Assembly: GCA_973895155.1 (NCBI GenBank)
Contig: OZ316891.1
Location: forward strand, 682,001 to 746,000
Direction: 5' to 3'
Length of the DNA stretch: 64,000 nt
From: Marsupella aquatica
Lineage: Eukaryota; Marchantiophyta
The translations under genes were made by a program, and so were the position numbers. Positions 35,532 through 47,867 of this stretch are shown here, in pieces (position 1 is the stretch's first letter; every line of letters begins with the position of its first letter). The notes beneath the pieces were generated by a model. The model saw nothing but the letters and a program-made list of their open reading frames with translations. It was not told the origin of the DNA and ran no database searches.

Positions 35532-38500
35532 AGGGAAAGATTTGCTGGACGACTATGACATCTCAAAGACCCAGTGAAACACGAAGAATTCGCACAGGGT
35601 TCAAGACTGGAATCAAGTAAAATTTACAAAAGCTTGCTACCATTGTGCCAGTAAGGCGAAGTAAGGTCACGTCAGTGTGAGCATCAGCGGGCAGGATGAT
35701 AGTTTTGGAAGAGTCTACTACCTCCTCACCTTCGAAGCTGTCCTTCACAGTAGTTTTCTGGGGACGTATACTAGTAGTTGTTGATCTGGAGGCATTCCGG
35801 GGGGGACCTACAGGATGCCTAGGTCCCAGCTTGGATCGCGATTGTGTTGGTTCTAACCTTCTCACATCTAGCTGGAATGCTCGCAAAATCCGTGACGACG
35901 TCAAGATCAGGAAAGCAACGCACCTGATGGTCCTTTCCGTTGGCTCCGTCGACATCGACGATTTGGCAGGCCCGTTTCAAAACTTTCTACACCAGCAGTC
36001 TCAGATCCAGAAGTCTCACAGCGAACAAGAAGTACCAGCCAAGCCAGTTAGCTCATCTGGGCACAACTCGATCTAGTGGAGACACGAACATTGCACGCAC
36101 CTCAAAACGCGCGCTTCACATCTGGACATCAAGCAATTGTAAAGTTTAAAGCACGGTCCAGATAACCCTGCCAACTTTGGTGATAGAGAACAGAGACATA
36201 GGGTTCAGCGGTGACAGAATGCCTAGAAAATTTGTGAGTACAGGACTGCAAAAAGCGAAGAACCGGGAAACTCCACGTACCCAAACATACCACCTATAGA
36301 CATGTGCACCCATCTGGTGATACGACGAGAATGTACGCAAAACAAAACGAGAAGTCCAGATGAGTGAAGTGAGCCACCAAACCGGCTCTTGTGTACGGCC
36401 GGCCGAGATTTGAGATTGGCAGGTTCTGTGCTGGATCATGGAATAGCCTCCCTTCAGAGGTTTGCAGACGAGCAGCCGATGAGGAAGAACATGGAAAGAG
36501 AGTGTTTCAGGCGAGGCGTTGACCCCAGCGGCGATGAGCACAGGTTCGTAGGACTTGAGTGAGGAGGACCTCCAAAACCTGACGGTCTTCAGATAGCATT
36601 TGTTCTGGTCAAAAAGAGATGATAGTTGTATGACTAGCGGCCCGGCCGTTTGAGAAGAATTCCACGTCCTGCACTGCAAACACAAACAGCGGTTTCCATG
36701 TGCGACTCTGGAGTTTTCTAAGAAAGAGATTAACAATTTCAAACTATAGGAGGAGTACGAGTAAGCCCAAAGTGCCGCACCTGATACTTGCTCGAGTCAG
36801 CTCGGTGGAGATTGAAGGTCAATTAATCTGGTCCAAACTCTCCATATCAGCAAGTCCATTTGAAAAGCTATCGAGCAGTGGTTGAGTGGCAGAGACTCCA
36901 ATCTCGTCCGTCACATAATCTGGAGGTCGCTCTAACGGAGGCCACCAGCCCACCGCACCCGAACACAGGTGGAAGTCTAAAGTAGCAATTGTCGATCTTG
37001 AGACTACATCCGAACCTCTATGATGCACCAAGAGCCAGTTTTGCGAAAGAAGTCTGTCTCCGATGTGCTAGATACGTGAAAGGGAACTTCCGCGTCGAAT
37101 AGCTTGGAAGTCGTCTCTCCCACTCTTGGGTACACGTTTTCACGTGACAGATCCTTCTCAAAAAATATCAGATGATGGGACCCAGGTTGCCTGCTGGCAT
37201 ATATTCTTTTTCCTTGCTGGCATATATTCTTTTTCCTTGGGAAAAAGTCCTAACGACTGTTGTACATTCGAAGCATGAACAAAAATTAACCCCTTAGAGC
37301 ACCGTTCTCCAAGATTCCAACGACGCCAATGCATGCTGCCATGGCCCAGTGAAACCCAGCGGGCGGAGTATCGCTCACGAGTTTTCTTTAGGCGACTTTG
37401 AGTGGTTCTCACGCTGTGATTGAGGAAGACTTGATGGGCCAAATCAATAACCTGACTGGATGGGCCCAAACTTTATTGAGGCATGAGACCTTGTGGACGG
37501 ACGGTGCTACCAGTGGTGGGCACTGTGTGGTTCCTGACATGTACCATCCTCGTAACGAGACAACCAGCTGACCAGGGGATCAACCTAGAACCGAGAGGTC
37601 AGTCCAACAATAGGTTCCAAAAAAAAAGACTAAAATAAATATAACTGCCGTACTCCTCTCGACATCACGACATCGAAAGCGCATGCAAGAGCATCTGAAG
37701 GGTAGGATTGAACCCCTATGCCAGGAGTTTCTTCCACATCCCACGATGGAGATGGTGTCTTTGCTCTCGTAATCAAGAATGGCAGGAAGAGTTGTATTTA
37801 TGTACCCTCGGGTTCCAATTGAGTGTCGTACCGCGACACCAAATCGATGAGTTGTTTACATGCTATTCCGGTGGTCTCCTGGCGATGAAGAAGACCCGTA
37901 CTACTGTCGTCATCATCTCTTTGACAATGAGCCCGATAATCATGTGTACCAAATATAACAGCTTCCCATTGAGGTTATAAAGAAAGAATGCGTGCTAACG
38001 ATGCCTTTCTATGGGCCCGCCGGCAAGCAGGAGATCCTTGTTGGGAGTATGGTTCGTGGACCAAGAATACCCTCGCGCTTAAAGTCGAGTTAAAATCCCA
38101 CATCACTTAGAGCCACTCTGGCTGTTGGTTGAATTTTACTGCTTTGCTCAAACAACATCATTCTTTTTCAAAGATGGAATTCTAAATTCATCGATTCAGG
38201 GGCAGATTGTTTCCGAGTCCGTTCGTTCTCGAACCTTGTGGTTGTACATCTGGCTACTTTCCATTGACATGGAATCTGGGCTTCATTTCACAAAATGTTT
38301 TGGATCCCGGAGAGTCATTACATTGGAACAGTAGTCAATTAGACGAGTTTCGACAATTTCTGAGTGATACAGATGATCGATGTGCTGAATTTCTTGATCC
38401 TGTATATGTGATCTCTTCTATTGCGTGTGACATGTTTAAAACGTAGCTTCCAGTAATTGAATTTGCGCTCTGCTGATAACGACGGCACCTGACAAAATTG

Positions 38501-41479
38501 GACATTTAATGAAACCGTTGTGCAGAAGCCGGGAGGGGTCATCCAACTCGAATCCCAATTCGCCCATTTTATGCGCTATATATTGGGCGGTGGCTACAGC
38601 TTTCGGTTGTGTCGGAAGTTCAAGACGCAGAAGTGATGGGCAGGCTGCAGGCAGGCAATACAGTAGCAGAGCTCGTAGCAGAGGGGACCAATCCGGAGCT
38701 GGAGTTGGAATGGTTTCCGGCAGTCTACGCAGAATTAAGAAGTGAACGATTGAATTCGGTGATTTCAGAAGTGTCCCCAACCGGACAAGGGACAGGACGT
38801 ACTGCAAAGCTAGAAAGGTTGCTAAAATGAAGACAAATCAACAAAATTGACCTTTGATCAACCTTGATCAGTACCTACATGAGTTTCTCTTTCATCACAT
38901 CAGTCGACGTCATACTTTACTACTGAGATGCAATGCAATCCGACATTGAAGAGGCCTTTCAGCTCCTCACTTTGAGAAGCATTTCCAGCTGTTCACCAAA
39001 TCTGTGTTTGCAGGTCAAAATCTTACTACTTCGGATTCTGTTTGAATCAATGCTTCAACGGCACGTAAAATAACAATTCTGCTATTTACATCCCAAGCTC
39101 TTATCAATATTGCTGCGGTCCCACTCTCCTCTCCTCTCCTCTTCTCGGCTGCCGAAATTATCAACAAGACTCTTCGCGTTCTCCATTGGCTGGGTATCTG
39201 CTATAACATCGTAGACAAAACCGGATCATTTCCTACAGATGCAAATCCAACAATTAGAAGTTGTCTGTCTCCCTTTACAGTAGGTACCCATGTCTCAAAG
39301 GCAAGGACGTCTTGAACCCATGTTCTTAGGACTACAGAGTGAGATTATTATTTCACTTACATTTCATTCCATTCTTCTATGAACCTTGAACAATCAGTGT
39401 TGACCTTTGGAATCGTATAGCAATGATTTCTTTCGGTTTCGAGAAGATTTGCTTGATTCGTCGTGCACGGTGCCCATTTCGCCATTGTATCTCGAGCAAC
39501 ACAAGTAATCTGAACGTGAACAAATAATATAAATTTCAATCATTAAAATTGTTGACCTTCACTTTAACCACCACTGGCCCTGTACACTTTTACACTCCCC
39601 ATCTCTACTATGCTATCTTACTCCCACAATTTCAGGAAAATACCCAATAATGGTGAATCCCCAGGTTGTATTTGGGTCTTCTGATGGATAGTGGCGAGTT
39701 AAGTGCCACTAGCCAAGACAAAAATGTGGTTACACAGATTTCACCATTATTAGTACTTTTTTTCAAAATTGTGGAGTAAAGTTGATGGATAGTGGAGAGT
39801 TAAGCGCCACTAGCCAAGACAAAAATGTGGTTACACAGATTTCACCATTATTAGTATTTTTTTCAAAATTGTGGAGTAAAGTCTCACGGTAGAAGAAAGT
39901 GATGTGAAAAAGTGAGAAATTTTGAACATTCCTTTTATATGGCCAGTGGTGGTTTAAGTCAAAGCACCCCAAAAGAGTAGTTCTCCTTGACACCCCTAAC
40001 TAGATTTCTTGGTGAATTGGGAATTTCTTGGCTACACTGATTCTGGTGTTATCGTGCTAAGTCTGCCTAGAACAGCAGAAATTGCCACGATTGCAAATAG
40101 ACTGTTGATTTTGTTCTCATGTTGTCCACTTGACTTCAGTTTGAGAGTATTTCAATAAAATGGAAATCTGACTTGTCGGGAACTTACAAAACAACCCATT
40201 GCTTAACTTCTAGGCTCTTTACAGAGAACAAATAAGAGCTATCCCACTCGTCATGTGATTCACTACTACTTGCTAATTGTGTAAGTAGCATGTTGAATGG
40301 TGGACCGGCTCATTGGTGGCCAAATGCGTCAGCATATGCACAAGGTGCTGCTATAGTCTTTCTATGGTCTTCTGTCATTTCAGTTTGTGCCTCTCCCATC
40401 CAGGTGTCTAACAATGGGTCCCCTCTGGTAATAACACATTTTAATCACACATCAAAATGTGTTATTATACTGTGTGTACTCATTGATTTAAAGAAAACAA
40501 TAATATTTCTCATGGTATGGAGGGGTGTCATACACCCACTGTATATATCATATTTTGATGTGCAATTACCCAGACCCCAAAGGGTCCATTTTTGCCATCC
40601 ACAATGTTTGGAGGAGGGTGGGTGGGGAACCTCAACCCAGGTCCAAACTCACCCGTTTTGGCATATGGGAGGCAAGTTTTTGGCTGGGCGGCTTCATGAG
40701 TATATCCTGCTGCCTGCTCTAACCGGTTGCCCCTGGCCATAGAGGCATAAAATTTATGGGGTGATTGTAACGTGCGAGCAAACAATTAAAAATTTAGTGC
40801 CATGCCTAAAAAAACAGCCTCTTTCATATCGAGCAAAGTTAGTTCCTAGCCAGCCAAAACCTGGTTCATATGATCTAGTTTTGGTGATTTTTTGCATATG
40901 TATATATTTTTAGTGCTAGCCAAAATTAGTCAAAAAAATGCACTAAAAATATATACATATGCAAAAATCAAATGAAATTAAAAATCATTAATGACTCACT
41001 AACAATACTCACCTCACTATCAAAATTGCTGTTTGCTTGCATCATACAATACCTCAAAGAAGGAGGCAGTCGCCATATGCAGCAGAGCCACTCAATCCAG
41101 GACTATCCAAGCACATACTAATTCAGTGAATTTAGTACCATAGAGGTAAATTGTTTGCAAATTTCAATTGCAAAAAGTTAAATTTTGTTACTTCCATAAT
41201 TCATTAATTATATCCTTAACCAGAAATTTTCTCAGTCTATTTTTTAAGGTATTTTGATTTTAATTGAGAAAATTTTCTCAGTCTAAACAAAATAACAATT
41301 CCCAACAAAGAAGTTTTGAGACCAGAACATGTGTTCAGAGGTAATTTGAACCATGCCCGCAATGAGAACACAGTTTCTTGGGCACTTTGCCTCATATAAA
41401 GTTTTGCAGGCTGTCGTGCGAGCTGTCGTGTCTAGAATTTCAATTACCTTCCATTTTCCAGAAACGGACCAGATGTTTT
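35532..41479. repeat. 5.95-kb block, copy 2
   Basis: Same content as 28094-34042 in the same order, including the ATG exon of the NLR gene (35955 downward), the 198-aa frame (36146-36742), SINE fragment, 101-bp duplication and hairpins. Beyond 41479 the sequence continues into ordinary plant DNA. A genuine duplication this identical would be very recent. Confidence 0.9.
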
Positions 41480-41836
41480 TTGATACCATTTTAATTTGGA
41501 ATGTCACACTTTTGAGCTGGGCATCAATTGTTTTTCGATTGAATTGTTTTTTTACAAGAACCTAATTACCAATACGCACGATGGTCAATGGTTGTATCAC
41601 AGTTGTCCGATATTTGGCTCGGGCTGTATGATGATGGCTTCTTTAGATATTATTATTAATGACTAAAATAAAATTAAAAAATGCTCTCAGTCAGTGTTTA
41701 TATATAGATACTTAGAATATTCCTGAATGTGCATAGAAATTGTATTCTAGGTTTCACAAATCTCTCTATCAGTATCACTGGGAGCTATCTCTAACACTGG
41801 GAACTTGTTGGACGAATTAACCTGGAAAATTTTCAA

Positions 41837-42640
41837 CAGCTTTTTACTAACCTGTCCCCCAAACTGAGCTAAATTATTAACATACCCCCAAAATTATTTT
41901 AATTGCTAGGTTGCTGCCCCCCCCCCCCCCCCCCCCACCCGCCCCACCCCATATTGTATACACGGGTTACATTAATAGTTTTAGTTAACCCAGGGTGATT
42001 TTTCATTGATGGACTAACACGTGGCAAGGCACTATTGGCTCCGCCTTACCCTGGCAGAGTTTACCCTTACTGGGCTAGCTCTTTCCCATTTTTTTAATGA
42101 GCCTTGCACCAAACAGGGCTGGCCCGTCCCCCTCTCGAGTTTTAAATCCTGATAGCTCGAAACAAGCGGTAGGCCCAAATGTGGGTTTGTTTACACATGG
42201 AAACTATGTATACTCTCGGGGCCTCTTTCCTTCGGAAAAGTGGGAGTAAGGTGGATCCTCAGGACCCTATGGAGTGTGGGACCCCATTTTTGAAGGGAAA
42301 TTGTAGCACCCAGCCAGGCAGCCAGGTCGTCAGGGTTGGGATCCCGGTTGGGATTGAAACTTGCCAGGGGGGAGGGGCCAGCCCTGTTTGGTGCAAGGCT
42401 TGTTCAAAAAATGGGAAAGAGCTAGTCGGGTGAGGTAAGCTCGGTCAGGGTAAGGCAGAGCCAATAGTGCCTTGCCACGTGTTAGTTCACCAATGAGAAA
42501 TCACCCTCGGTTAACTAAAACTGTTAATGTAATCCATGTATACAATATGGGGGTAACCTGGCAATTAAAATAATTTTGGGGGTAGGTTAGTAATTTAGCT
42601 TAGTTTGAGGTAGTTTGAGGAGCAGGGTAGTAAAAAGCTC
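41837..42640. mobile_element. Non-autonomous TIR element (MULE-like), about 300-bp arms
   Basis: The ends cagctttttacta (41837) and tagtaaaaagctc (42640) are inverted. Inverted similarity continues for about 290-310 bp on each side, sharing gtaaggcagagccaatagtg/cactattggctccgccttac, the motif aacacgtggcaaggcac and the ccaaacagggctggcc motif. The flanks aaattttcaa (41827-41836) and aaatttccaa (42641-42650) form a 10-bp target duplication with one mismatch. Long TIRs and 9-11-bp duplications are typical of Mutator-like elements. The interior has no transposase. A run of 20 C lies at 41917-41936 in the left arm. Confidence 0.75.
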
Positions 42641-43184
42641 AAATTTCCAATGTAGTCCTTGGCTTGTTGGGCCTCCTTGTCCCTCCTTTGCCCACCTTTA
42701 TTGGGTCGCTTTGCCGGTGGTACCCTGTTTCCCGGTTCGGCCTTTTTGGCACTGTGACATATATGGTAGTCTATCTTTTCAGCCTTCTGGGTTGCGCTTT
42801 GCTCCCTTCTGAACTTTTATTATTAGTGTAAACGATAAGAGTGAGGAGACCTCTCGCGAAGACCTCGTTCAAGGCGAAATCCATCATCTCCTCCATCACT
42901 GCGACGCCCCTGCGTGCTGTACTGTACTCATTTCTACCGTGGCCTCATCAGAACTGATGGCAGCAGCAGACTGAACGATTAGCACACCAGCTGGTACTTC
43001 CGCTCTACTGTGTTGTAGCACAGGGGAGTGAGTGTTGCTGAGGTCGATCCAGAAGGAAACAGGGGAGCATTAGAGAGAATTCGAGGTGGTCACCTTGGCT
43101 AAGCAGTCAGTCAGTCAATCAGGAAGGCAGACAGGAAAGTTAGGCAAGCATGGAATACTATAAGGATTTGCTGACTCCGTGGGA

Positions 43185-44353
43185 ATGGATATGCACACGG
43201 CCGTGCTGCTGGTGGCAGGATCGTCCACCCTGCTTTGTTTGCACTTCACATCCAAATTGCTGACGCGGCATCTATACTTCTGGAAGAATCCGGAGCAGCA
43301 GCGGCTCATATGCATCATCATCATGATGGCTCCTCTATATGCTCTCACCTCCTTTGTAGGTCTTGTGGAGATCAAGGGGAGTGAAGCGTTCTTCAACGTC
43401 TTGGAGTCCATCAAGGAGTGCTATGAGGCCTTGGTTAGTTCTCCCTCCCTCAGTTGCGTTCTTGTGGATTACGTACCATCTGCCGCTTTGCACTTTACGT
43501 CCCCTTTTGATCGGGGAACTTTGAAGGGTATCCAATTCGGTTCAATTCATTTCTCGTTTGCTTTTTCTGGTCCTTTAATGAGCTCTGAAATCGAATGAGC
43601 AGCACGAATTTTTAACAGGGCGAGGAATTTTATTACATAAGGGATTTCTCCAGAACTCAGAAGGGTCCCTTTTCAAATTCGTCTCTGCTACTTGAGTGAT
43701 TTTTCAACGAATCATATACCCAATGTAATCGTGGAATTTCGATTGAATTCGATTCCCCTTTCGTCTTCGTCCGATATTGTTTTGCAATTGGACGGCCACT
43801 AGCATAAGTACTCACCTAAGCAAGAAAACTGCACCAAACCAGAAGGCTTAGTTTGTTAAATTTGTCTCTGCTACGGTAGAGATACTCACCTAAGCAAGAA
43901 ATTGCAACAAAACAGAACGCTTAGTTTGTAAAATTCTGCTCTTAGTTTGGAAAATTCTGGAAAATTTTGCTCAGGAAACTAGAAGTTAACTTTTGAACTA
44001 TTGCTCTGCTACTCTAGTGATTATGAAGTAAATAAGGAAAGTCTTAGGAAGGTAAAGTGCAATTTCTTTAATTCTCCTCCGCTGGTTCGGTGATTCGACC
44101 ATGCATAAAATATTTCCATTTGTTCAGCTCTTGGTCATATTAGGTACTGTAGGTGATCCTTTCTGCAGGTTGGATGTGGTCACTACATTTACAGGTCCAG
44201 CTTGACTCTTTGCTTTGATGGACTATTCAGGTTATTGCCTCATTCCTAAATTTGCTGTACAGCTATATGAATGTATCACCAACTACCAATTTTGTGCCTG
44301 ATGAAATAAAAGAACGCGTGATTCACCACAGCTTTCCCATCACCCTCTTTCAA
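43185..44353 (+). CDS. LAZ1/TMEM184-type (DUF300, OST-alpha-like) membrane protein, 5' part only
   Basis: Two exons join in phase: 43185-43433 and 44231-44353. The first encodes a hydrophobic start (AVLLVAGSSTLLCLH), HLYFWKNPEQQRLICII and MMAPLYALTSFVGLV, then ECYEAL. The second encodes VIASFLNLLYSYMNVS and FVPDEIKERVIHHSFP, the conserved seam of this family. Members are seven-helix proteins of endomembranes and vacuole; Arabidopsis LAZ1 is linked to programmed cell death and brassinosteroid trafficking. Only about 124 residues are present. The conserved continuation (proline/leucine-rich seam and WTWQF region) was not found up to 46 kb. A possible short terminal exon (44413-44493) encodes ILNMLSEGDPDLVDPS and a stop, unlike the family. 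The gene is probably truncated by rearrangement or repeats. Confidence 0.65.
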
Positions 44354-44707
44354 GTAAGTCGGCATGTCTATCGTCAATCCCAGGTTATGTCTAAGCATTA
44401 TTGTTTCAACAGATTCTTAATATGCTATCTGAAGGTGACCCAGACTTAGTGGATCCCAGTCCTGTAGCATCCCAGCCAACCCCAATATTGTAATGCACCC
44501 ATCTTTGTAGCAAATCTATGTAGTAGTACCTTTTCTTTGCAACGATATTCTTTAGCTTGCCAAACGCTTTTAAGTGCTACCTACCACATATGAATTTTCT
44601 TGGCTACAGGTGGTCTGGAAGTTGTTTTGGGTCCGCATGGCAAAAATAATATTTTCTTTTTGTATGCAATGGTTGGTCTTATCCAAAAGAATTCTTACTT
44701 TCTTCAA

Positions 44708-45225
44708 CCATAGTTATTCGAATGTTAAAATTCGCCAATGAAAAAACACATGTCTTGGCAGAAAAGAAAGCTGCCACTCTTGAATTCGCCATGTAAGAAC
44801 ATGAAAACTACTATGTAAAACTAGGTCGGGGACCAAAGCTTCTTGGTCATAAAGGTTACACTGTTTACATGCAGCACTTTGGGACAAACGCCAGCTTTAT
44901 TTGGCAATCTTGTTCTAGCAGCTTTATTTGGCAATCTTGTTCTACCAGCTTTACTTGGCAATCTTGTTCTACCAGCTTTATTTGGCAATCTTGTTCAACC
45001 TTAATTATTCGGATGTTAAATTTCACCAATATAAAAACACCTGTATTGGCAGAAAAGAAAGCTGCTTCTCTTGATTCTTCCATGTAAGCAAATGAAAACT
45101 ATGATATGTAAAACTAGGTCCGGCACCAAAGCATTTTGGTAAGAAAGGTTGCACTGTTTCCATACAGCGCTTTGGCCCAAACCGTCTTGCTTTATTTGGC
45201 AATCTTCTTGTATCAGCTTCTGTCA
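44708..45225. repeat. 290-bp tandem duplication with an internal 27-bp x 4 minisatellite
   Basis: Two diverged copies start near 44708 and 45000, sharing ttattcg, ggcagaaaagaaagctgc and actaggtc motifs. At the junction four 27-bp units begin at 44893, 44920, 44947 and 44974, each agcttta(c/t)ttggcaatcttg. The second large copy retains one unit. Noncoding. Confidence 0.75.
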
Positions 45226-45591
45226 ATCTCAGAATTTAGCGACTTTGGATCCACTGGAAGCCACAAAAAGCGTTGTATCCTTAATTTTATACTCATAACA
45301 ACATGAAAAGTCAACACAGAGCCACTTGGTTTTCCTCACCAAGCCAGAAAAAGAAATCCATTCAGACACCAAACCTCGAGTCTCTGGGTGTGAGTTGGGT
45401 GGACATCCATCTTCCCCGTTAGTTTAAGTTGGCTCTGGGAATTTCCAAAGATTGACCTGTGCACAGGGTCCTCCTTTCACCTATCTTTGTGTAAATGTGA
45501 TAACCTGGCTGAACTTGACTCACAAAGTTATCAGTCAATGCATCTTTCAAATTGACAACATTAGACTTTGTTCTTCTCCTTACAAAATCCT

Positions 45592-46589
45592 GAGATATAT
45601 GCTTGATGGGCCCCCTGGTGAACCTTTCTTACCTGATGGGCCCCTAGGTAACTTTTTTTACCAAGTAGGACCCCTCTTAATGACCAATACACCTATTCTT
45701 GTATGGTGCCTACACATGTCCTTGTGTGGTGCCTACATAATATGGTGACTCCAAGCAAACTGCACAGTTGAACCGTGCGGTTGACTTTACATGGTCGACC
45801 GAGAAACCACAAAGATTATTCGGGAGAAATCGCGAAAAGCGACTGCCGCTATCGAAACTACGATTTGAAGACAATATGCATTATGTCTTCGGATTCACTG
45901 GGTTAATGTCTGAAGACACAATGGATTATGTCTTCGAGTTCAAATTTTTACCGTATCGTGGGGTAGTTATTAGGTATGTTTTTCACGTTGCGCACATGTG
46001 TTTTTCATGATGTTTTCATGCACGACTGTCAACGTCAGTGTGGGGTACCTCCAAATGTCCACAAAGAATATTCAAGTTCAATGTTCAGAATTTGCCTACT
46101 GCCGCCACAACAAAAATTGGCAAATGATTGACAATTGCGCTCAAAAAATGATAATACTCCCTGTGCAATGCATACAAACAATTTCAAAAGAAGACAAACC
46201 CAAAGGTGTCGGGGTACACCCTAAACCCTAAACCTTGAAACACGGGAAGACATAATCCATTGAGTCTTCAGGCATTAACCCATTGAATCTGAAGACATAA
46301 TGCATATTGTCTTCAAATCATAGTTTCGACAGCGGCAATCGCTTTTTGTGGTTTCTCCCGAATCATCTTCGTGGTTTCTCAGTCGACCATGCAAGGTTGA
46401 CCGCACGGTTCAACTGTGCAGTTTGCTTGGAGTCACCATACATAGTAGGCACCACACAAGGACAGGTGTAGGCACCACACAAGAACAGGTGTACTGGTCA
46501 TTAAGAGGGGTCCTACTTGGTAAAAAAAGTTACCTAGGGGCCCATCAGGTAAGAAAGGTTCACCAGGGGGCCCATCAAGCATATATCTC
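45592..46589. mobile_element. Non-autonomous Mutator-like element with 344-bp TIRs and perfect 10-bp TSD
   Basis: The element starts gagatatatgcttgatggg and ends with its complement. The arms (45592-45935 and 46246-46589) have equal length and high similarity. They are flanked by acaaaatcct at 45582-45591 and 46590-46599, a perfect 10-bp target-site duplication. The 310-bp interior encodes no transposase. Long arms plus a 9-11-bp duplication are diagnostic of the MULE group. Each arm also contains small repeats of the gtggtgcctacac type and of a gaagaca/tgtcttc type. Confidence 0.9.
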
Positions 46590-46599
46590 ACAAAATCCT

Positions 46600-47829
46600 C
46601 AATGAAGTTATTTGATGTTCTATAGAAGACACAGTTCAAAGTTTGCAATACAAGGATGAATGATGAGCCTCGTTCTATATAGGACTTCAAGAGTGCCATG
46701 ATCCACAAGAAGTTATGGTGGCAGATGGGGTCTGGGCACACATGATCACTAAAAAACTATGCTGGCAAATGGAGCAAGGGCATAGAATTTTACCAATATC
46801 TTGAGATGGGGCTCCAAAAGGTAAAGGAGTATCAAGTTTGCAAGGCATTGAATGACATTATGACACCCTACTGCTATGGTAGACGTGCGACTCACTGACA
46901 GCTCTATTGCAACTGCTCTAAACAGTAGATTTTTACATCTTGTTTTGATGGCATGGCATCCCAGTTTTTATGCAGAAAGTGTTGCAAACATGATGGCGGG
47001 AGGTTATTCAAGTCACAAATACAAATAGTCTTGTTTGTCTATGTCCAGACTGACATGGCATGCTCTCGTGTGGGGAATTTTGCAAGGGACCCTAGTACGT
47101 GGGGGTCCGTAAACAATTAATGACTGACGGACGAATATTGAGAGAGAAACATAAGTTAAGAAAGTAATAAGTTTTGACACACCCCGGGACACAACGTCTG
47201 CCTAAAAACATTTATAATGAGCTACCCCACAATTACATGCCATTATGAATCAACCTTCTACTCAAACTGTAAAAGACAAGCTTATGGCAGACAAATAACT
47301 CATAGTTTTAGGCTGGACTCATGAACACATTGACCTTCACAAAACTAGAATTGTAAACCCATTTAGAGCACCAAGCAACATATTAGTAATGCAAGTGAAC
47401 TCAAATTGTCAAAATTGTGTCCTGAGTAAAAGGTATTGTGAATGGGGGTATAAGTCCAATTTAAAACCAAACGTTTTACTTCTTGACCAGGTAGGCAAGA
47501 TCGTACAGAAAGCCTCCAATTTGCCAGCCCTCTCACTGTGCCTCTAGTGGATTATTAGTTGGATATTAGAGACTACAAATAAAATCTGGCGTGTATATCT
47601 TTAAAGCTGAATTGACCAGGTCTCTACTGAGACTGTGGTTTGAGAATGTACTGAGACTATGGTATGGCGGGACACCTTCAATCTCCCTGTCATTAGAAGA
47701 GATGGTTAAGTATTTTTATATACATATGGTCTAAGTAGTCTATGCTCTCACTTTGTATTAATTTTAATTTAGCTATTTTCTCCTTCTCCTCTAATTTTTC
47801 AACTCCTTAGTTTTTATTAGATCTGTTAG

Positions 47830-47867
<38 letters not shown>

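Noticed and set aside
35696-36076. 126-codon plus-strand frame over the NLR 5' exon copy
   Set aside because: Antisense to the ATG-initiated minus-strand exon, and duplicated only because the whole block is.
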